64,000 nucleotides of DNA, taken from Amycolatopsis sp. CA-230715. GTDB taxonomy: Bacteria > Actinomycetota > Actinomycetes > Mycobacteriales > Pseudonocardiaceae. How positions within the stretch are numbered: position 1 is the first letter of the stretch; every line of letters begins with the position of its first letter. The notes under the pieces were generated by a model that saw only the letters and a list, made by a program, of their open reading frames with translations, did not search any database and had not been told where the DNA came from. Of the stretch, positions 8,819 to 17,920 are shown one piece after another. A program made the translations under genes and the position numbers. The DNA lies in NCBI RefSeq assembly GCF_018736145.1, contig NZ_CP059997.1, forward strand, positions 6,385,501 through 6,449,500, written 5' to 3'.

Positions 8819-9414
8819 TGCTGAGCCGTTTGCCGGTGGACGAGCAACTCGCGCGGTTCTGCGCGCTGCTCTCCCGGAACGAGGTACTGCTCGAAGTCGT
8901 GAGCCGCGCGGCGGCGCTCGCGCTGCCCGGCTGGTACCTGACTTCGGGCTGCCTGTTCCAGACCGTGTGGAACGTGCTGGCTGGTCGCGAGCCCGGCGAG
9001 GGGATCCGTGACTACGACCTGTTCTACTTCGACGCCACGGACCTTTCCTGGGCGGCCGAGGACGTCGTCATCAAGGCCGCGGAAAACGCGTTCGCCGGAA
9101 TCGGCGCCGAGGTGGAAGTGCGCAACGAAGCCCGCGTCCATCTCTGGTACGAGCGGAAGTTCGGCCTGCCGTGCCCGCCGCACACCTGCACCGAGGACGC
9201 GATCGACTCGTTCCTCGCCACCACGTGCTGCCTCGGTCTCCGCGTCGAACCGGACGGGCGGTGGCGGGTGTACGCGCCGCACGGGTTCGCCGATGTGTTC
9301 AACTTCGTGGTCCGGCCGAACCCGGTGCTGGGGTCCCGCGCGGCCTACGCGGCGAAAACCGTTCGATGGCAACAGGAATGGCCGCGGTTGACCGTGCTGC
9401 CGTGGCCGGGGTGA
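8818..9414 (+). CDS. Nucleotidyltransferase family protein (NTP_transf_6 type)
   Basis: 198 aa. It contains the pattern of the bacterial nucleotidyltransferase-like family PF06042: WYLTSGCLFQTVWN, then IRDYDLFYFD with the paired acidic residues expected of a metal site, then WYERKFGLPCPP and a C-terminal FNFVVRPNP segment. The family belongs to the polymerase-beta-like superfamily, but its substrates are unknown. Start codon overlap with the membrane protein gene suggests co-expression. A terminator hairpin begins at its stop codon. Confidence 0.8.
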   Translation: MLSRLPVDEQLARFCALLSRNEVLLEVVSRAAALALPGWYLTSGCLFQTVWNVLAGREPGEGIRDYDLFYFDATDLSWAAEDVVIKAAENAFAGIGAEVEVRNEARVHLWYERKFGLPCPPHTCTEDAIDSFLATTCCLGLRVEPDGRWRVYAPHGFADVFNFVVRPNPVLGSRAAYAAKTVRWQQEWPRLTVLPWPG

Positions 9415-9439
9415 CGCGGAACGTCTCGTTCCGCGTCAC
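9411..9439. terminator. Bidirectional hairpin terminator
   Basis: Perfect 13-bp stem GTGACGCGGAACG (9411-9423), 3-nt loop TCT, CGTTCCGCGTCAC (9427-9439). It lies between two convergent genes and overlaps the TGA of the plus-strand gene. There is no strong U-tract, as is common in actinomycetes. Confidence 0.8.
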
Positions 9440-9445
9440 GTCGGG

Positions 9446-9784
9446 TCAGCAGGCGCCCGCGGTGTCCTTGACGTAGTACCGCGTGACGAGGTAGTTGGTC
9501 GTTTCCCCGACGAGGGTGTCCTGGTTCGCCGGTGCGCACTGCTCGTGATCGAAGCGGTCGAACGGGCCGCCCGAGTACGCGCTGAACCAGACGTTGACCT
9601 TCACCGCCGTCGCGCCGCAGTTGCCCCAGTAGTACTTCCGGTGGTACTTGTCGCCGCCGACGGGTTCCATGTGGTTGCCGCAGGTGATCCCGGGCGCGGC
9701 GGGTGCCGCGGACGCGGTGCCCGGCAGCGCGGCGAGCGTGCCCGCGGCCAGTGCGATGACCCCGGCGGCAAGAAGTCTCTTCAT
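9446..9784 (-). CDS. Small secreted cysteine-containing protein
   Basis: 112 aa. It starts MKRLLAAGVIALAAGTLAAL and has a signal peptide ending at TASA-AP. The mature ~85 residues carry four Cys (ITCGN, WGNCG, EQCAP and the C-terminal GAC), probably two disulphides, and are rich in aromatics (YHRKYYWGNC). The layout resembles the small DUF6355-type extracellular proteins of actinomycetes, but this is only a visual similarity. The ATG at 9784 was chosen because GGAAAGG lies about 10 nt upstream; an ATG seven codons earlier exists. It is convergent with the nucleotidyltransferase gene across the shared hairpin. Confidence 0.75.
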   Translation of the reverse strand: MKRLLAAGVIALAAGTLAALPGTASAAPAAPGITCGNHMEPVGGDKYHRKYYWGNCGATAVKVNVWFSAYSGGPFDRFDHEQCAPANQDTLVGETTNYLVTRYYVKDTAGAC

Positions 9785-9884
9785 TGTTCGGGCCTTTCCG
9801 TTCATTCGGGCGAAATCGTTGCCAGCTTGGCAGCGAACGCACCGAACGGCACCGAAATGGTGGTGCGACAGGGGTTCGTAGGGG

Positions 9885-10943
9885 TCAGCCCGCCGTGGTC
9901 TTCGACGGGGCACGCGCGGCGACCGCGTGACAGGCCCCGCGCCCGTCCGCGCGCGCGACGATCCGGTCGCCTTCGACGCGCACCGCCGCTTCCGTTCCGT
10001 CGCTGACCGCGGGCAGGCCAGCCGCGGCGGCGATCGCGCCCGTTTCGTCGCACACGACGCGCAATCGAGGCCACGCGCGCTCCGGGAACGCCTGGCGCAG
10101 GCAGCCGCACAACTCGCCGAGCATCAGCCTCGCCAGCGGTGCCAGTTCGGCCGGTTCGCCGGTGACCAGCACGACGGTGACGGCGGCACCCGCGCGGACC
10201 GCTTCTTCGGCGGCGTCCAGCCGGTGCAGCCCGAGCACGGCCACTACACCGTCGCCGGTGAGCGGCACTTCCTCGGCGCGCACCCTGTCGATCGCGAGCG
10301 GTGGCGCCCACGGATCGTCGGCGGGCCTGGCGGGGGGCACGACCGCGGGCGGCGGCCAGAAGTCGTTGAGGTCGAGCCCTGCCAGTTGTTCGCAGGCGCT
10401 GATCGTGTCGAACGGTTCGCCGAACCCGGGCGCCGCGGCTGCGAGCGCGCTCGCGCCGTGCAGGGTCGTGAGCACGGTGCCCGCGAGCCGCACCAGCCGC
10501 GCGGGCGGGTCACCCGGCGCCCGTTCCGCCGGGCGTAGTTCTTCGAGCGCGAGGCTGAGCAGCACCGCGTTGAGCTTCATGAGCTGGGTGAACGGCAGGC
10601 GGACGCGATCGTCGGCGAGGACCTCCGGCATCAGGTCGACGCCGAACGGCAGGTGGCCGACCCAAGCGCGGGCCAGCGCGCCCAGCGCGTCGCGCGCGGT
10701 CCTGCCCCGGTGCGCGTTCGCGGGTACGGGTGCTTCCTCGGCGAGCTTGGCGAGAACCGCGAAGTAGAGCGCGCGCTTCCCGGGGAAGTTCGAGTACACC
10801 GCGCCCCTGGTCAGCTCGGCGCGCTCGGCGATGCGGTCGATCTTGGCGTCGCGGAACCCGTGCTCGGCGAACTCGCGTTCGGCCGCGGTGAGGACCTTCG
10901 CGCGGTTGCGCTCCTGCGTTTCCGCCCTGCTGAGCCGGACCAT
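9885..10943 (-). CDS. TetR-family regulator with C-terminal thioredoxin-like extension
   Basis: 352 aa, much longer than a standard TetR. The HTH is at about residues 15-60 (AKIDRIAERAELTRGAVYSN), followed by a helical ligand domain to about 200. A Pro-rich linker (PPPAVVPPARP) leads to a ~110-aa C-terminal domain whose strand pattern (AVTVVLVTGEP, LRVVCDETGAIAAAAGLP, AVRVEGDRIVARADG) resembles a peroxiredoxin/thioredoxin fold, but with no CxxC. It is divergent from the P450 gene, with a perfect palindrome between them. Probably represses the P450 and itself in response to a small molecule; the extension may sense or dimerise. Confidence 0.85.
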   Translation of the reverse strand: MVRLSRAETQERNRAKVLTAAEREFAEHGFRDAKIDRIAERAELTRGAVYSNFPGKRALYFAVLAKLAEEAPVPANAHRGRTARDALGALARAWVGHLPFGVDLMPEVLADDRVRLPFTQLMKLNAVLLSLALEELRPAERAPGDPPARLVRLAGTVLTTLHGASALAAAAPGFGEPFDTISACEQLAGLDLNDFWPPPAVVPPARPADDPWAPPLAIDRVRAEEVPLTGDGVVAVLGLHRLDAAEEAVRAGAAVTVVLVTGEPAELAPLARLMLGELCGCLRQAFPERAWPRLRVVCDETGAIAAAAGLPAVSDGTEAAVRVEGDRIVARADGRGACHAVAARAPSKTTAG

Positions 10944-10993
10944 CGCCCTCCCGTCGTTGCCTTCCCGCCTCGGGACAAGATACAGTCGCCATT

Positions 10994-11012
10994 CAGATGT
11001 TCAGAACATCTG
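10994..11012. promoter_or_regulatory. TetR operator, 19-bp perfect palindrome
   Basis: CAGATGTTCAGAACATCTG: two 9-bp arms around one central A, lying between the divergent TetR and P450 genes. A partial extra half-site GAACATGTG follows at 11017-11025. The position, 28 nt before the P450 start and about 50 nt before the TetR start, is right for repression of both promoters. Confidence 0.8.
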
Positions 11013-11040
11013 GTGAGAACATGTGAAATGGGAGGCTTCG

Positions 11041-12222
11041 ATGACCGATGTGCCCGAGCTGGACCTCGCCGATCCCGGGGTGCTGGCCGATCCGCTCGCC
11101 GCGTACGGCTGCGCGCACGCGAACGGGCCGATGCTGCGGCTGAAGGTGCCGGGGCTCGGGCCCCTGTGGGCGGTGACGAGGCAGGAGGAAGCGAGGGCGG
11201 TGCTCGGCGACCCGCGGTTCGCGATCAACTCCGGCAGTTTCATCCGGCACCCCGCCATCCCGGACGAATGCCTGGTCTACCTGCACACGATGTCCGAATT
11301 GGACGGTCCGGAGCACCGCCGGATCCGCAGGCTGGTGGCGCCCGCGTTCACCCCGCGCCGCGCGGAAGAGTTCCGGCCCCGCATCGAGCGCATCGTGGCC
11401 GCGCTGCTCGACGGCTTGCCGGCCGAGGGCCCGGTGGATCTGCTCGCCGAGTTCGCCAAGCCGCTGCCGATGGACGTGATCTGCGAGCTGGTCGGCATCC
11501 CCGAGGTGGATCGCCCGAGGTGGCGCGAATACGGCGCCGCGGTCCTCGCCGGTGCCGGTGATGCCTTCGGCGAAGCGGTTCCCGGCATCATCGACGGTGC
11601 GAAGGCGGCCGTCGAACGCCGCCGTGCCGAATCGGGCGACGACCTGCTCGATGACCTCATCCGCGTCCAGGTCGAGGACGGCGACCGGCTCAGCGACGTC
11701 GAACTGGTGACACTGGTCTGGCAGCTCGTGCTCGCCGGGCAGACCCCGACGAACCTGATCGCGAACGGCCTCGAAGTCCTGCTGACGCACCCCGGGCAAC
11801 TCGAAAAGCTGCGCGCCGACCGCACCCTGATGCCGACCGCCGTCGACGAACTGATCCGGTTGTGCAGCCCGAACATGCTCGCGATCCCGCGCTACGCGCA
11901 GGAGGACGCCGACCTGTTCGGCACACCGGTCCGCGAAGGCGACCGCGTCACCGCCGCGATCGCCTCGGCCAACCGCGATCCGCGGGTCTTCGAAGACCCC
12001 GACCGCCTGGACATCACCCGCCCGCCGCGCCAGCACATCGGCTTCGGCTACGGCCCGCACGTCTGCCTCGGCGCGTCGTTGGCGAGGGTGCAGACGGAGG
12101 TCGCGCTGGGCGCACTGCTGGACCGCTACCCGAAGCTCGCCTTGGCGGAGACCGCGGAAAACCTTTGGCGCGCAACGGATCCCGGCACACTGCGCTTGGC
12201 GGAGCTGCCAGTCGTGTTCTAA
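11041..12222 (+). CDS. Cytochrome P450
   Basis: 393 aa bacterial class-I P450. The haem signature FGYGPHVCLGASLA gives the Cys ligand at residue 342; the ExxR motif is ELIR at 270-273, followed by the usual PRY and ANRDPRVFEDPDRLDI segments. The I-helix reads LAGQTPTN: aligned without gaps to AGHETT-type helices, the usual acid (Asp/Glu) is Gln234 and the alcohol Thr235 is kept. ATG at 11041 is preceded by GGGAGG; an ATG six codons upstream is less well placed. No ferredoxin gene is adjacent. Substrate unknown. Expression is probably controlled by the divergent TetR. Its stop overlaps the open frame of the downstream HNH gene. Confidence 0.93.
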   Translation: MTDVPELDLADPGVLADPLAAYGCAHANGPMLRLKVPGLGPLWAVTRQEEARAVLGDPRFAINSGSFIRHPAIPDECLVYLHTMSELDGPEHRRIRRLVAPAFTPRRAEEFRPRIERIVAALLDGLPAEGPVDLLAEFAKPLPMDVICELVGIPEVDRPRWREYGAAVLAGAGDAFGEAVPGIIDGAKAAVERRRAESGDDLLDDLIRVQVEDGDRLSDVELVTLVWQLVLAGQTPTNLIANGLEVLLTHPGQLEKLRADRTLMPTAVDELIRLCSPNMLAIPRYAQEDADLFGTPVREGDRVTAAIASANRDPRVFEDPDRLDITRPPRQHIGFGYGPHVCLGASLARVQTEVALGALLDRYPKLALAETAENLWRATDPGTLRLAELPVVF

Positions 12223-12345
12223 CGCGCTTTCCCCGGCGGCGGGACTTCCGCGGGCAGGTTTCGGGGTTGTGCGGCGATGGTTGATGATCTTCGGCGATTC
12301 GCGCTGCCCCCTTGTCGATGCGATGGATCGGCAAGGGGGTGTCTG

Positions 12346-13517
12346 TCTATTGGGGCATCCCGTTGATCATGCGGACTTTCCAGTCGCTGTTGTGCAACAG
12401 TCGGTGGTGGTGTCCGCAGAGGAGGACGAGGTTTGCCGAGGTCGGTGGTGCCGCCGTTCCACCATTCTCGGACGTGGTGGGCGTCGCAGTGTCGTGGCTT
12501 TCGGGTGCAGCCGGGAAAGGCGCAGCCGCCGTCGCGGATGGCGAGCATGAGGCGGAGGCCTTTGGTCACGATTCGCTTGGCGCGGCCGTATTCCAGTGGT
12601 TGACCGTCAGTGCCGAGTACGGCGGGGATGACCTTGCAGTCACACGCCAGGATGCGGGCTTCGCTCGCGGTGATGTTCGTGACGAGGTCGAGGCAGGCGT
12701 GCCCGAGTCCCTTTTGGAGGAGTTCGAGGGGGATGGTGACGACGATGTCGCCTCGGGTGCTGCTGTGGTTCGGCGCCTCCGGATGGCTCGCGGCCAGATT
12801 CACGATCTCCATGAACGCATCCCCGTAGCGCTCGGCTCTACCACGCACCAGCGGGTTGTCTTCCTTGTGGGGCTTGGCCAGCGGCTCAAGCAGGGCGAGG
12901 GTCTTCGCCCCGGACACCGGGTCGAGGTAGCCGTCGAACTTGATCGAGCCGTCTTTGCCTTGCCGGTAACGGAACGCGCGGGCCGGTTCGGGGGTGTCGC
13001 GGGGTTCGCGGCCGTCGGGGTCGAGGGTGTCGCGCAACCGCTGACCCGCCGCGGCAACCTCCGCCGTGGTCGCGTTCCGAGCGAGATCGACCAGAGTCTT
13101 CTCGGTCTTCTCCCGCTCCTCGACCGGCACGGTCCCCGGGATGGCCTGCAGCGCCGACACAATCCCATCTACGTGCAGTGGCGAAATCGCTCCCTCGGCA
13201 GCGGCTTCTCCCGTCAACGGCGCAGCGGCGGGAATCTCCGCGCCGCCAACACTGCGGCCGGGGTTGATCGCGAGCGCCCGCGCCACCAGTTTCCGCACCG
13301 CGGCCGAGGAAGTCCGTGCGATCTCCGCGACCAGTGCGGCGGTGGAGGGGTACCCGAGTTCGCGTGTGCCGTCGTTGTCAAGTTCCGCGATCACGTGGCA
13401 GACCCGGGATTCCTGCTGCCACAAGGACATCAACTCTTCCCGCAGCAGCGCGGCTTTCTCGCGCGCGGCGAGCTGCCACAGCTCCCGCTGCGGTACAAGG
13501 GAAGAGTTCTCGGACAC
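12346..13517 (-). pseudogene. Frameshifted DUF222-HNH endonuclease gene (REP13E12-type)
   Basis: N-terminal DUF222 region and the start of an HNH nuclease domain (CAFPGCTRKPRHCDAHHV), strongly similar to the intact paralogue at 43703-44962. After GGTTDLG the frame is lost: one extra A in a run of three (12431-12433) shifts it. Reading in the other frame restores NLVLLCGHHHRLLH and continues to MINGMPQ and TAG at 12346-12348. As written, the unshifted frame stays open to 12219 with a tail unrelated to the family, and it lacks the second half of the HNH site, so the product is probably inactive. A sequencing error is possible. The family is multicopy in actinomycetes, like the mycobacterial 13E12 repeat genes. 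Confidence 0.82.
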
Positions 13518-13700
13518 CCCACAATTCTACCCCGAGTTCGAACAAAGGTTCGATAGGCCATCCAGGCGAATTGTGGCCTCCGGCTAAAATGGACAACACT
13601 TGTGAAATATTTTTCACGATAAGAAACCCCTAGAAATAGCAACGGGGAGCCGGACAACGAAAGGTGCCCACGCTCTTTCCGTCCAAAGCCTTCTTTGGAC
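13518..13700. repeat. Conserved flank of HNH repeat gene with hairpin
   Basis: Upstream of the frameshifted HNH gene. It shares spaced blocks with the same position beside the intact copy (44963-45165): GTTCGAT followed by CCATCCAGGcGAA, then GCAACGGGga, then GTCCAAAGCCTTCTTTG. Here the last block is a perfect 8-bp hairpin, GTCCAAAG-CCTT-CTTTGGAC (13681-13700). AT-richer than its surroundings. No gene seen in 13518-13778. Confidence 0.65.
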
Positions 13701-13778
13701 TGCGACCGAACACGGCGACCGGCACCGCGAACCAGCCCCCACTTGGCGACGCCGCCACCCAACGACCATGCTGAACAC

Positions 13779-15722
13779 GTGGACAGCGCACTCACCGAAC
13801 TCGCCGACGCCTACGGGGTGGCGACCCGGTACGAAAACTCGGACCAGATCGAGGTGGAGGTCGACGAAGACGTCGTGGTGGCCGTGCTGGCCCAGTTCGG
13901 GGTCGACGCGTCGACGTCCGACGCGGTTCGAGGTGCGTTGGAGGCGGTCGAGAACAGGCGACGGGAAGAGACGCTGCCGCCGACGATCGTGGTTCGCGAA
14001 GGCGGTGGGTACGACCTCGGCGGGCCTGCCGTGGTGCATCTCGAGGACGGGGGGCGCCGCGAGACCGGGGCCGCGCTGCCCACCGATCTGCCGCTCGGGT
14101 GGCATCGCGTGGTCACCGCGGAGCGGGAGGCCGCGCTCGCCGTGGTTCCGGCGAAGTTGCCGGAGGTGCCCGCGGCGTGGGGCTGGATGCTGCAGCTCTA
14201 CGCGCTGCGCTCGGAGAAGTCGTGGGGGATGGGCGATTTCGGCGATCTGGCGACGATCGCGGCCCGCTCGGCCGAGGAGTTCGACGCGGGGGTGCTGCTG
14301 GTCAACCCGGTGCAGGCGTTCGCCCCGGCCCATCCGGTCGAGCGGTCGCCGTACTCGCCCGCGACGCGCCGGTTCGCGAACCCGATCTACCTGCGGGTGA
14401 CCGACACCGCCGAGTTCGCGCGCGCCGACGACGAGCTGCGGGCGAAGGTTGTCGCGCTCGCGCCGCCCGCGGACACCGAGCTGATCGACTACGACGCCGT
14501 GTGGGACGCCAAGCGCGCCGCGCTCGAACTGCTGTGGCCGCTGCACGAAGACACCGAAAACACCGAAAACACCCAGGACACGCTCGACTTCGCGGCGTTC
14601 TGCGCGCTCGCCGAGGTGCACGGCGCGGACTGGCGCGACTGGCCGGAGGACCTGCGCGACCCGGCGAGCCCCGCGGTCGCCGCCGCGCGCGAGGAGCTGG
14701 CCGAGCGGATCGCCTTCCACGCCTGGTTGCAGCGCCTGTGCCACGAGCAGCTCGACGCGGCGCGCCGTGCCGCGTCAATGCCGGTGGGGATCGTGCACGA
14801 CCTGCCCGTCGGCGTGCACCCCGGCGGCGCCGACACCTGGGCGCTGCGGGAGGTCTTCGCCGCCGACGTGCGGGTCGGCGCGCCACCGGACGCGTTCAAC
14901 CAGCAGGGCCAGGACTGGAACCTGCCGCCGTGGCGCCCCGACAAGCTCGCCGAGGCCGGGTACGCGCCGTTCCGCGACGTTGTGCGCGGGGTGCTGCGGC
15001 ACGCCGACGGGATCCGCGTCGACCACATCGCGGGCTTGTGGCGGCTCTGGTGGATCCCGCCGGGCGAGCCTGCCGGGCGCGGCACGTACGTGCACTACGA
15101 CGCCGAGGCCATGCTCGGCGTCCTCGCGCTCGAAGCGCATCGCGCGGGCGCCGTGGTGGTCGGTGAAGACCTCGGCACCGTCGAGGACGTCGTGACCGAG
15201 ACCATGCACGAACGCGGCGTGCTCAGTTCCGCGGTGCTGTGGTTCCAGCGCGACTGGGACGCGCCGGGCAAGCCCTACGTGCGGCCCTCGGCGTGGGATC
15301 CCGCCGCGATGGCCAGCATTTCCACGCACGACCTGCCGACCGTCTCCGGCTGGCTGGCCGCCGAACACGTGCGCGTGCGCGCCGGGCTCGGGCTGCTCGA
15401 CGGACCGGCGGAAGCGGAGTACGCCTCCGCCGCCGAGGAGCGCGCGGCGCTGTTCGATCTTGTTGCGCGCGAAGGGATCGGCGACGAGGACCCGGTGGTG
15501 GCACTGCACGCGCTGCTCGCGTCGGCCGCGTCACGGCTAGTGCTGACCTCCCCCGCGGACGTGGTCGGCGAACAGCGGCAGCCGAACCTGCCCGGTACCG
15601 TCGATGAGTACCCTAACTGGCGTATTCCGCTTCCCGTCAGCGTCGACGGGCTCTTCACCGACTCGCGCGTGCGCGCCGCGATCGCGCCGCTCGCCGCCGC
15701 GCGAGGGCGTCGGCAAGGGTGA
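13779..15722 (+). CDS. malQ: 4-alpha-glucanotransferase (amylomaltase)
   Basis: 647 aa GH77 enzyme that transfers maltodextrin segments between glucans. An N-terminal domain (about 1-120) precedes the barrel. Motifs: LLVNPVQAFAPAHPVERSPY, DLPVGVHPGGADTW and DAFNQQGQDWNLPPW. The nucleophile is Asp415 (GIRVDHI), the acid/base Glu463 (VVGEDLGTV), and the transition-state Asp518 (STHDLPT). GTG at 13779 (VDSALTELADAYGV) was preferred; 28 further in-frame upstream codons have unlike composition. It opens the alpha-glucan island but is separated from glgX by 71 nt. It would recycle short maltodextrins left by debranching and by GlgE. Confidence 0.95.
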   Translation: MDSALTELADAYGVATRYENSDQIEVEVDEDVVVAVLAQFGVDASTSDAVRGALEAVENRRREETLPPTIVVREGGGYDLGGPAVVHLEDGGRRETGAALPTDLPLGWHRVVTAEREAALAVVPAKLPEVPAAWGWMLQLYALRSEKSWGMGDFGDLATIAARSAEEFDAGVLLVNPVQAFAPAHPVERSPYSPATRRFANPIYLRVTDTAEFARADDELRAKVVALAPPADTELIDYDAVWDAKRAALELLWPLHEDTENTENTQDTLDFAAFCALAEVHGADWRDWPEDLRDPASPAVAAAREELAERIAFHAWLQRLCHEQLDAARRAASMPVGIVHDLPVGVHPGGADTWALREVFAADVRVGAPPDAFNQQGQDWNLPPWRPDKLAEAGYAPFRDVVRGVLRHADGIRVDHIAGLWRLWWIPPGEPAGRGTYVHYDAEAMLGVLALEAHRAGAVVVGEDLGTVEDVVTETMHERGVLSSAVLWFQRDWDAPGKPYVRPSAWDPAAMASISTHDLPTVSGWLAAEHVRVRAGLGLLDGPAEAEYASAAEERAALFDLVAREGIGDEDPVVALHALLASAASRLVLTSPADVVGEQRQPNLPGTVDEYPNWRIPLPVSVDGLFTDSRVRAAIAPLAAARGRRQG

Positions 15723-15793
15723 AGTCACAGTTCGAACCCGCCCGGCTCCACTAGCGTGGGGACCGACCACCAGGAAATCCGGAGGAGAAACTC

Positions 15794-17920
15794 GTGCGGC
15801 CTTGGCCAGGAACGCCCTACCCGCTCGGGGCCACCTACGACGGTGTCGGCACGAACTTTTCGCTGTTTTCCGAGGCGGCCGAACAGGTCGAGCTGTGCCT
15901 GTTCGACGAGGATGGCAAGGAAACCCGGGCGAAGCTGGAAGAGGTTGACGGGTTCGTCCACCACGGTTACGTGCTCGGCGTCGGCCCCGGCCAGCGGTAC
16001 GGGTTCCGCGTGCACGGCCCGTACGAGCCCGAGCGCGGCCTGCGCTGCAACCCGAACAAGCTCCTGATCGATCCCTACGCCAAGGCGGTTTCGCACGGTG
16101 TGGACTGGGACGAATGCCTGTTCGCCTACAAGTTCGGCGCGCCGGACGAGCGGAACGACGAGGATTCGGCAGGGCACGTGCCGTACTCGCTGGTGGTGAG
16201 CCCGTTCTTCGACTGGGGAAACGATCGCGCGCCGAAAACCCCGTACAACGAGACGGTGATCTACGAGGCGCATGTCAAGGGCATGACCGTGAATCACCCG
16301 TTCGTACCCGAGCGGTTGCGGGGCACCTACGCGGGTCTCGCCCATCCCGTGGTCATCGAGCACCTGGTGAAACTCGGCGTCACCGCGATCGAACTGCTGC
16401 CGGTGCACCAGTTCGTCACCGATCACGCGCTCGCCGAGAAGGGGCTGCGGAACTACTGGGGCTACAACACGATCGGGTACTTCGCGCCGCACGACGCGTA
16501 CGCCGCGATGACCTCCGACGGCGGCGGGGTCCAGGAGTTCAAGGGCATGGTCAAAGCCTTCCACGAGGCCGGTATCGAGGTGATCCTCGACGTCGTCTAC
16601 AACCACACCGCCGAGGGGAACCACCTCGGGCCGACACTGTCCATGCGCGGTATCGACAACGAGGCGTACTACCGGCTGGTCGAGGACGAGCCGAAGTACT
16701 ACATGGACTACACCGGCACCGGGAATTCGCTCAACGTGCGCCACCCGCACACGTTGCAGCTCATCATGGATTCGCTGCGGTACTGGGTCACCGAAATGCA
16801 CGTGGACGGGTTCCGCTTCGACCTCGCCTCCGCGCTGGCCCGCGAATTCTACGACGTGGACCGCCTTTCCACGTTCTTCGACATGGTGCAGCAGGACCCG
16901 ATCGTCAGCCAGGTGAAGCTGATCGCGGAGCCGTGGGACGTCGGCCCCGGCGGCTACCAGGTCGGCAACTTCCCTCCACTGTGGACGGAGTGGAACGGCC
17001 AGTTCCGGGACACCGTGCGGGACTTCTGGCGCGGTGAACCGTCCACTTTGGGCGAGTTCGCGTCCAGGATCGCCGGCTCGTCCGATCTGTACCAGGACGA
17101 CGGCCGCCGCCCGTTCGCCTCGATCAACTTCGTCACCGCGCACGACGGTTTCACGCTCACCGATCTGGTGTCCTACAACGAAAAGCACAACGAAGCCAAC
17201 GGCGAGGGTGGCCGCGACGGCGCCGACGACAACCGCTCGTGGAACTGCGGCGCCGAAGGCCCAACCGAGGACGGGGCCGTGCTCGCGCTGCGCGCGCGGC
17301 AGCGGCGGAACCTGCTCGCCACCACCATGCTCGCCCAGGGCGTGCCGATGCTGCTGCACGGCGACGAGTTCGGCCGCACGCAGCGGGGCAACAACAACGC
17401 CTACTGCCAGGACACCGAACTGTCCTGGATGGACTGGGGGCTGGCTTCGGAGAACGCGGAGCTGCTGGAGTTCACCGCGGCGCTCACCGCGTTCCGCAAG
17501 CGTCACCCGGTGTTCCGCCGCCGCCGGTTCTTCCAGGGCAAGCCGATCCGCAAGGGCGACGAACTGCGCGACATCGCGTGGTTCACCCCCGCCGGCGAGG
17601 AGATGACCGAGCAGAACTGGGACGACAGCTTCGGCAAGTCGGTCGTCGTGTTCCTCAACGGCGAAGGGATCCCCGATCTCGACCCGCGCGGTATGCACGT
17701 GCAGGACGACTCGTTCCTCCTCGCGTTCAACGCGCACTACGAGGACATCGAAATGACGTTGCCCGGCAACGGGTACGGCAGCGCGTGGACGATCGTGATC
17801 GACACCTCGACCGGGCTGATCGACCCCGACAAGGAAGAGCCGCTCGACGCCGGTGCGGTGATCACGCTGCCCGCGCGGTCGCTCGTGGTGCTGCAACGCG
17901 TGGGAGGTGCCCCCGAGTGA
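15794..17920 (+). CDS. glgX: Glycogen debranching enzyme GlgX/TreX, copy 1
   Basis: 708 aa GH13 isoamylase-type enzyme cleaving alpha-1,6 branches. A CBM48-like N-terminal domain (about 1-130, with RYGFRVHGPYEPERGL) leads into the barrel. Catalytic residues: nucleophile Asp343 (FRFDLAS), Glu379 (LIAEPWD), Asp451 (TAHDGFT). The typical HNEANGE and NRSWN segments are present. GTG start with GGAGGAG about 7 nt upstream. It runs directly into treY (GTGA overlap), the arrangement known from trehalose operons in which TreX makes linear glucan for TreY. A second glgX copy lies at 22940-25063. Confidence 0.95.
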   Translation: MRPWPGTPYPLGATYDGVGTNFSLFSEAAEQVELCLFDEDGKETRAKLEEVDGFVHHGYVLGVGPGQRYGFRVHGPYEPERGLRCNPNKLLIDPYAKAVSHGVDWDECLFAYKFGAPDERNDEDSAGHVPYSLVVSPFFDWGNDRAPKTPYNETVIYEAHVKGMTVNHPFVPERLRGTYAGLAHPVVIEHLVKLGVTAIELLPVHQFVTDHALAEKGLRNYWGYNTIGYFAPHDAYAAMTSDGGGVQEFKGMVKAFHEAGIEVILDVVYNHTAEGNHLGPTLSMRGIDNEAYYRLVEDEPKYYMDYTGTGNSLNVRHPHTLQLIMDSLRYWVTEMHVDGFRFDLASALAREFYDVDRLSTFFDMVQQDPIVSQVKLIAEPWDVGPGGYQVGNFPPLWTEWNGQFRDTVRDFWRGEPSTLGEFASRIAGSSDLYQDDGRRPFASINFVTAHDGFTLTDLVSYNEKHNEANGEGGRDGADDNRSWNCGAEGPTEDGAVLALRARQRRNLLATTMLAQGVPMLLHGDEFGRTQRGNNNAYCQDTELSWMDWGLASENAELLEFTAALTAFRKRHPVFRRRRFFQGKPIRKGDELRDIAWFTPAGEEMTEQNWDDSFGKSVVVFLNGEGIPDLDPRGMHVQDDSFLLAFNAHYEDIEMTLPGNGYGSAWTIVIDTSTGLIDPDKEEPLDAGAVITLPARSLVVLQRVGGAPE

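Noticed and set aside
12219..12345. C-terminal extension of the HNH gene in the unshifted frame
   Set aside because: The residues (Pro/Arg/Ser-rich) have no HNH family features; the other frame restores the nuclease motif.
17239..17916. N-terminal extension of treY into glgX
   Set aside because: It is another frame of the glgX coding region; GTG at 17917 with GGGAGG fits the TreY N-terminus.
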